This document shows, piece by piece, positions 63,548 to 64,000 of a stretch of 64,000 bases of DNA. Position 1 is the first letter of the stretch. Each line of letters begins with the position of its first letter. Where the stretch lies: positions 4,556,501-4,620,500 of the forward strand of contig NZ_AP024469.1 in NCBI RefSeq assembly GCF_016865365.1, read 5' to 3'. The stretch is from Geobacter sp. SVR (GTDB lineage Bacteria > Desulfobacterota > Desulfuromonadia > Geobacterales > Pseudopelobacteraceae). The notes under the pieces were generated by a model. The model searched no databases and was not told the DNA's origin. It saw nothing but the letters and a program-made list of their open reading frames with translations. A program made the position numbers and the translations under genes.

Positions 63548-64000
63548 ATGTCGAAAAGATTGTTCATTCCCGGTCCCGTCCCTGTCCACCCCGAGATACT
63601 CGCAGCCATGGCCACCCCCATGATCGGGCACCGCATGAAGGAATACGCTCAGTTGCACGAGCGGGTCACTACCGGCCTTAAAAAGGTGCTCTTCACCAGC
63701 GACAGGGTTTTCCTGGCCACCTCCAGCGCCTTCGGGGTCATGGAAGGTGCCGTCCGCAACTTGGTCGGGACCCGCTGCGCCAACTTCTGCAATGGCGCCT
63801 TCTCCGACAAATGGCATGACGTTACAGTGCGTTGCGGTAAACAGGCAGACGCCTTCCGGTTCGACTGGGGCACGCCGGTTACGCCCGAAGCTGTCGAAAA
63901 GGCGCTCTCCACCGGCAAATACGACAGCATGACTCTGATCCACAATGAAACATCCACCGGCGTCATGTCCCCCTTGCCAGAGATCGCCGCCGTGATGCGC
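63548..64000 (+). CDS. Class V aminotransferase, partial (cut by window end)
   Basis: The first 151 aa of a class V PLP aminotransferase; the gene runs off the window. RLFIPGPVPVHPEILAAMAT at the start and TLIHNETSTGVMSPLPEI near residue 135 are typical of the alanine-glyoxylate/serine-pyruvate aminotransferase group. The PLP lysine would lie beyond the window. CAGGAG precedes the ATG. Exact substrate is not known from this fragment. Confidence 0.85.
   Translation, partial: MSKRLFIPGPVPVHPEILAAMATPMIGHRMKEYAQLHERVTTGLKKVLFTSDRVFLATSSAFGVMEGAVRNLVGTRCANFCNGAFSDKWHDVTVRCGKQADAFRFDWGTPVTPEAVEKALSTGKYDSMTLIHNETSTGVMSPLPEIAAVMR

Overview
The window looks like the chromosome of a flagellated, metal-reducing deltaproteobacterium of the Geobacter/Desulfuromonas type. 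The best evidence is the right-hand end, which holds an ImcH-like seven-heme NapC/NirT cytochrome, a tetraheme/FeS/NrfD quinol oxidoreductase operon and a CbcL-like nine-heme cytochrome c fused to a b-type cytochrome. Most genes are GC-rich, with ATGA-type overlaps and clear Shine-Dalgarno sites. No tRNA, rRNA, insertion sequence or CRISPR array was seen.

About 80% of the window (1-52.2 kb) is a glycosylation island built around one short flagellin gene (28677-29498, minus strand). The island has five blocks. (1) 66-6478, plus: cupin, sugar aminotransferase, methyltransferase, two glycosyltransferases and a TPR protein. (2) 6531-13791, plus: rfbF-rfbG-rfbH for CDP-3,6-dideoxy-4-ketohexose, translationally coupled to a NeuB-like synthase with a cupin tail, a thiamine-diphosphate enzyme and a HAD phosphatase. 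This looks like a pathway to a branched or higher-carbon sugar. (3) 13836-27533, plus: two radical SAM/SPASM proteins, two B12-type radical SAM proteins, a Nudix hydrolase, a zinc-finger methyltransferase, an SDR and glycosyltransferases. Much of 18.6-24.9 kb is strikingly AT-rich and looks imported. (4) 27530-33246: flagellin under a near-consensus sigma-28 promoter, an unknown 210-aa protein and FlbT on the minus strand, and two SPINDLY/OGT-type transferases diverging on the plus strand. (5) 33337-50312, minus: a second run of glycosyltransferases and methyltransferases ending in a 1742-aa protein with four GT9 modules. A TPR/Ig-like protein and FlaF (50426-52174, plus) close the island.

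The genes fit together as a pathway that makes unusual nucleotide sugars, modifies them by radical and methyl-transfer chemistry, and attaches them to flagellin through TPR-carrying transferases. FlaF and FlbT would control flagellin export and translation. That flagellin is the acceptor is inferred from position and from the SPINDLY-type enzymes; it is not shown by sequence alone.

From 52.2 kb the content is housekeeping and respiratory: threonine ammonia-lyase (minus), thioredoxin reductase plus a 57-aa acidic protein, the imcH-like gene (minus), the FeS/NrfD operon with a large DUF2339-like membrane protein (plus), the cbcL-like gene (minus) and the start of a class V aminotransferase cut by the window edge.
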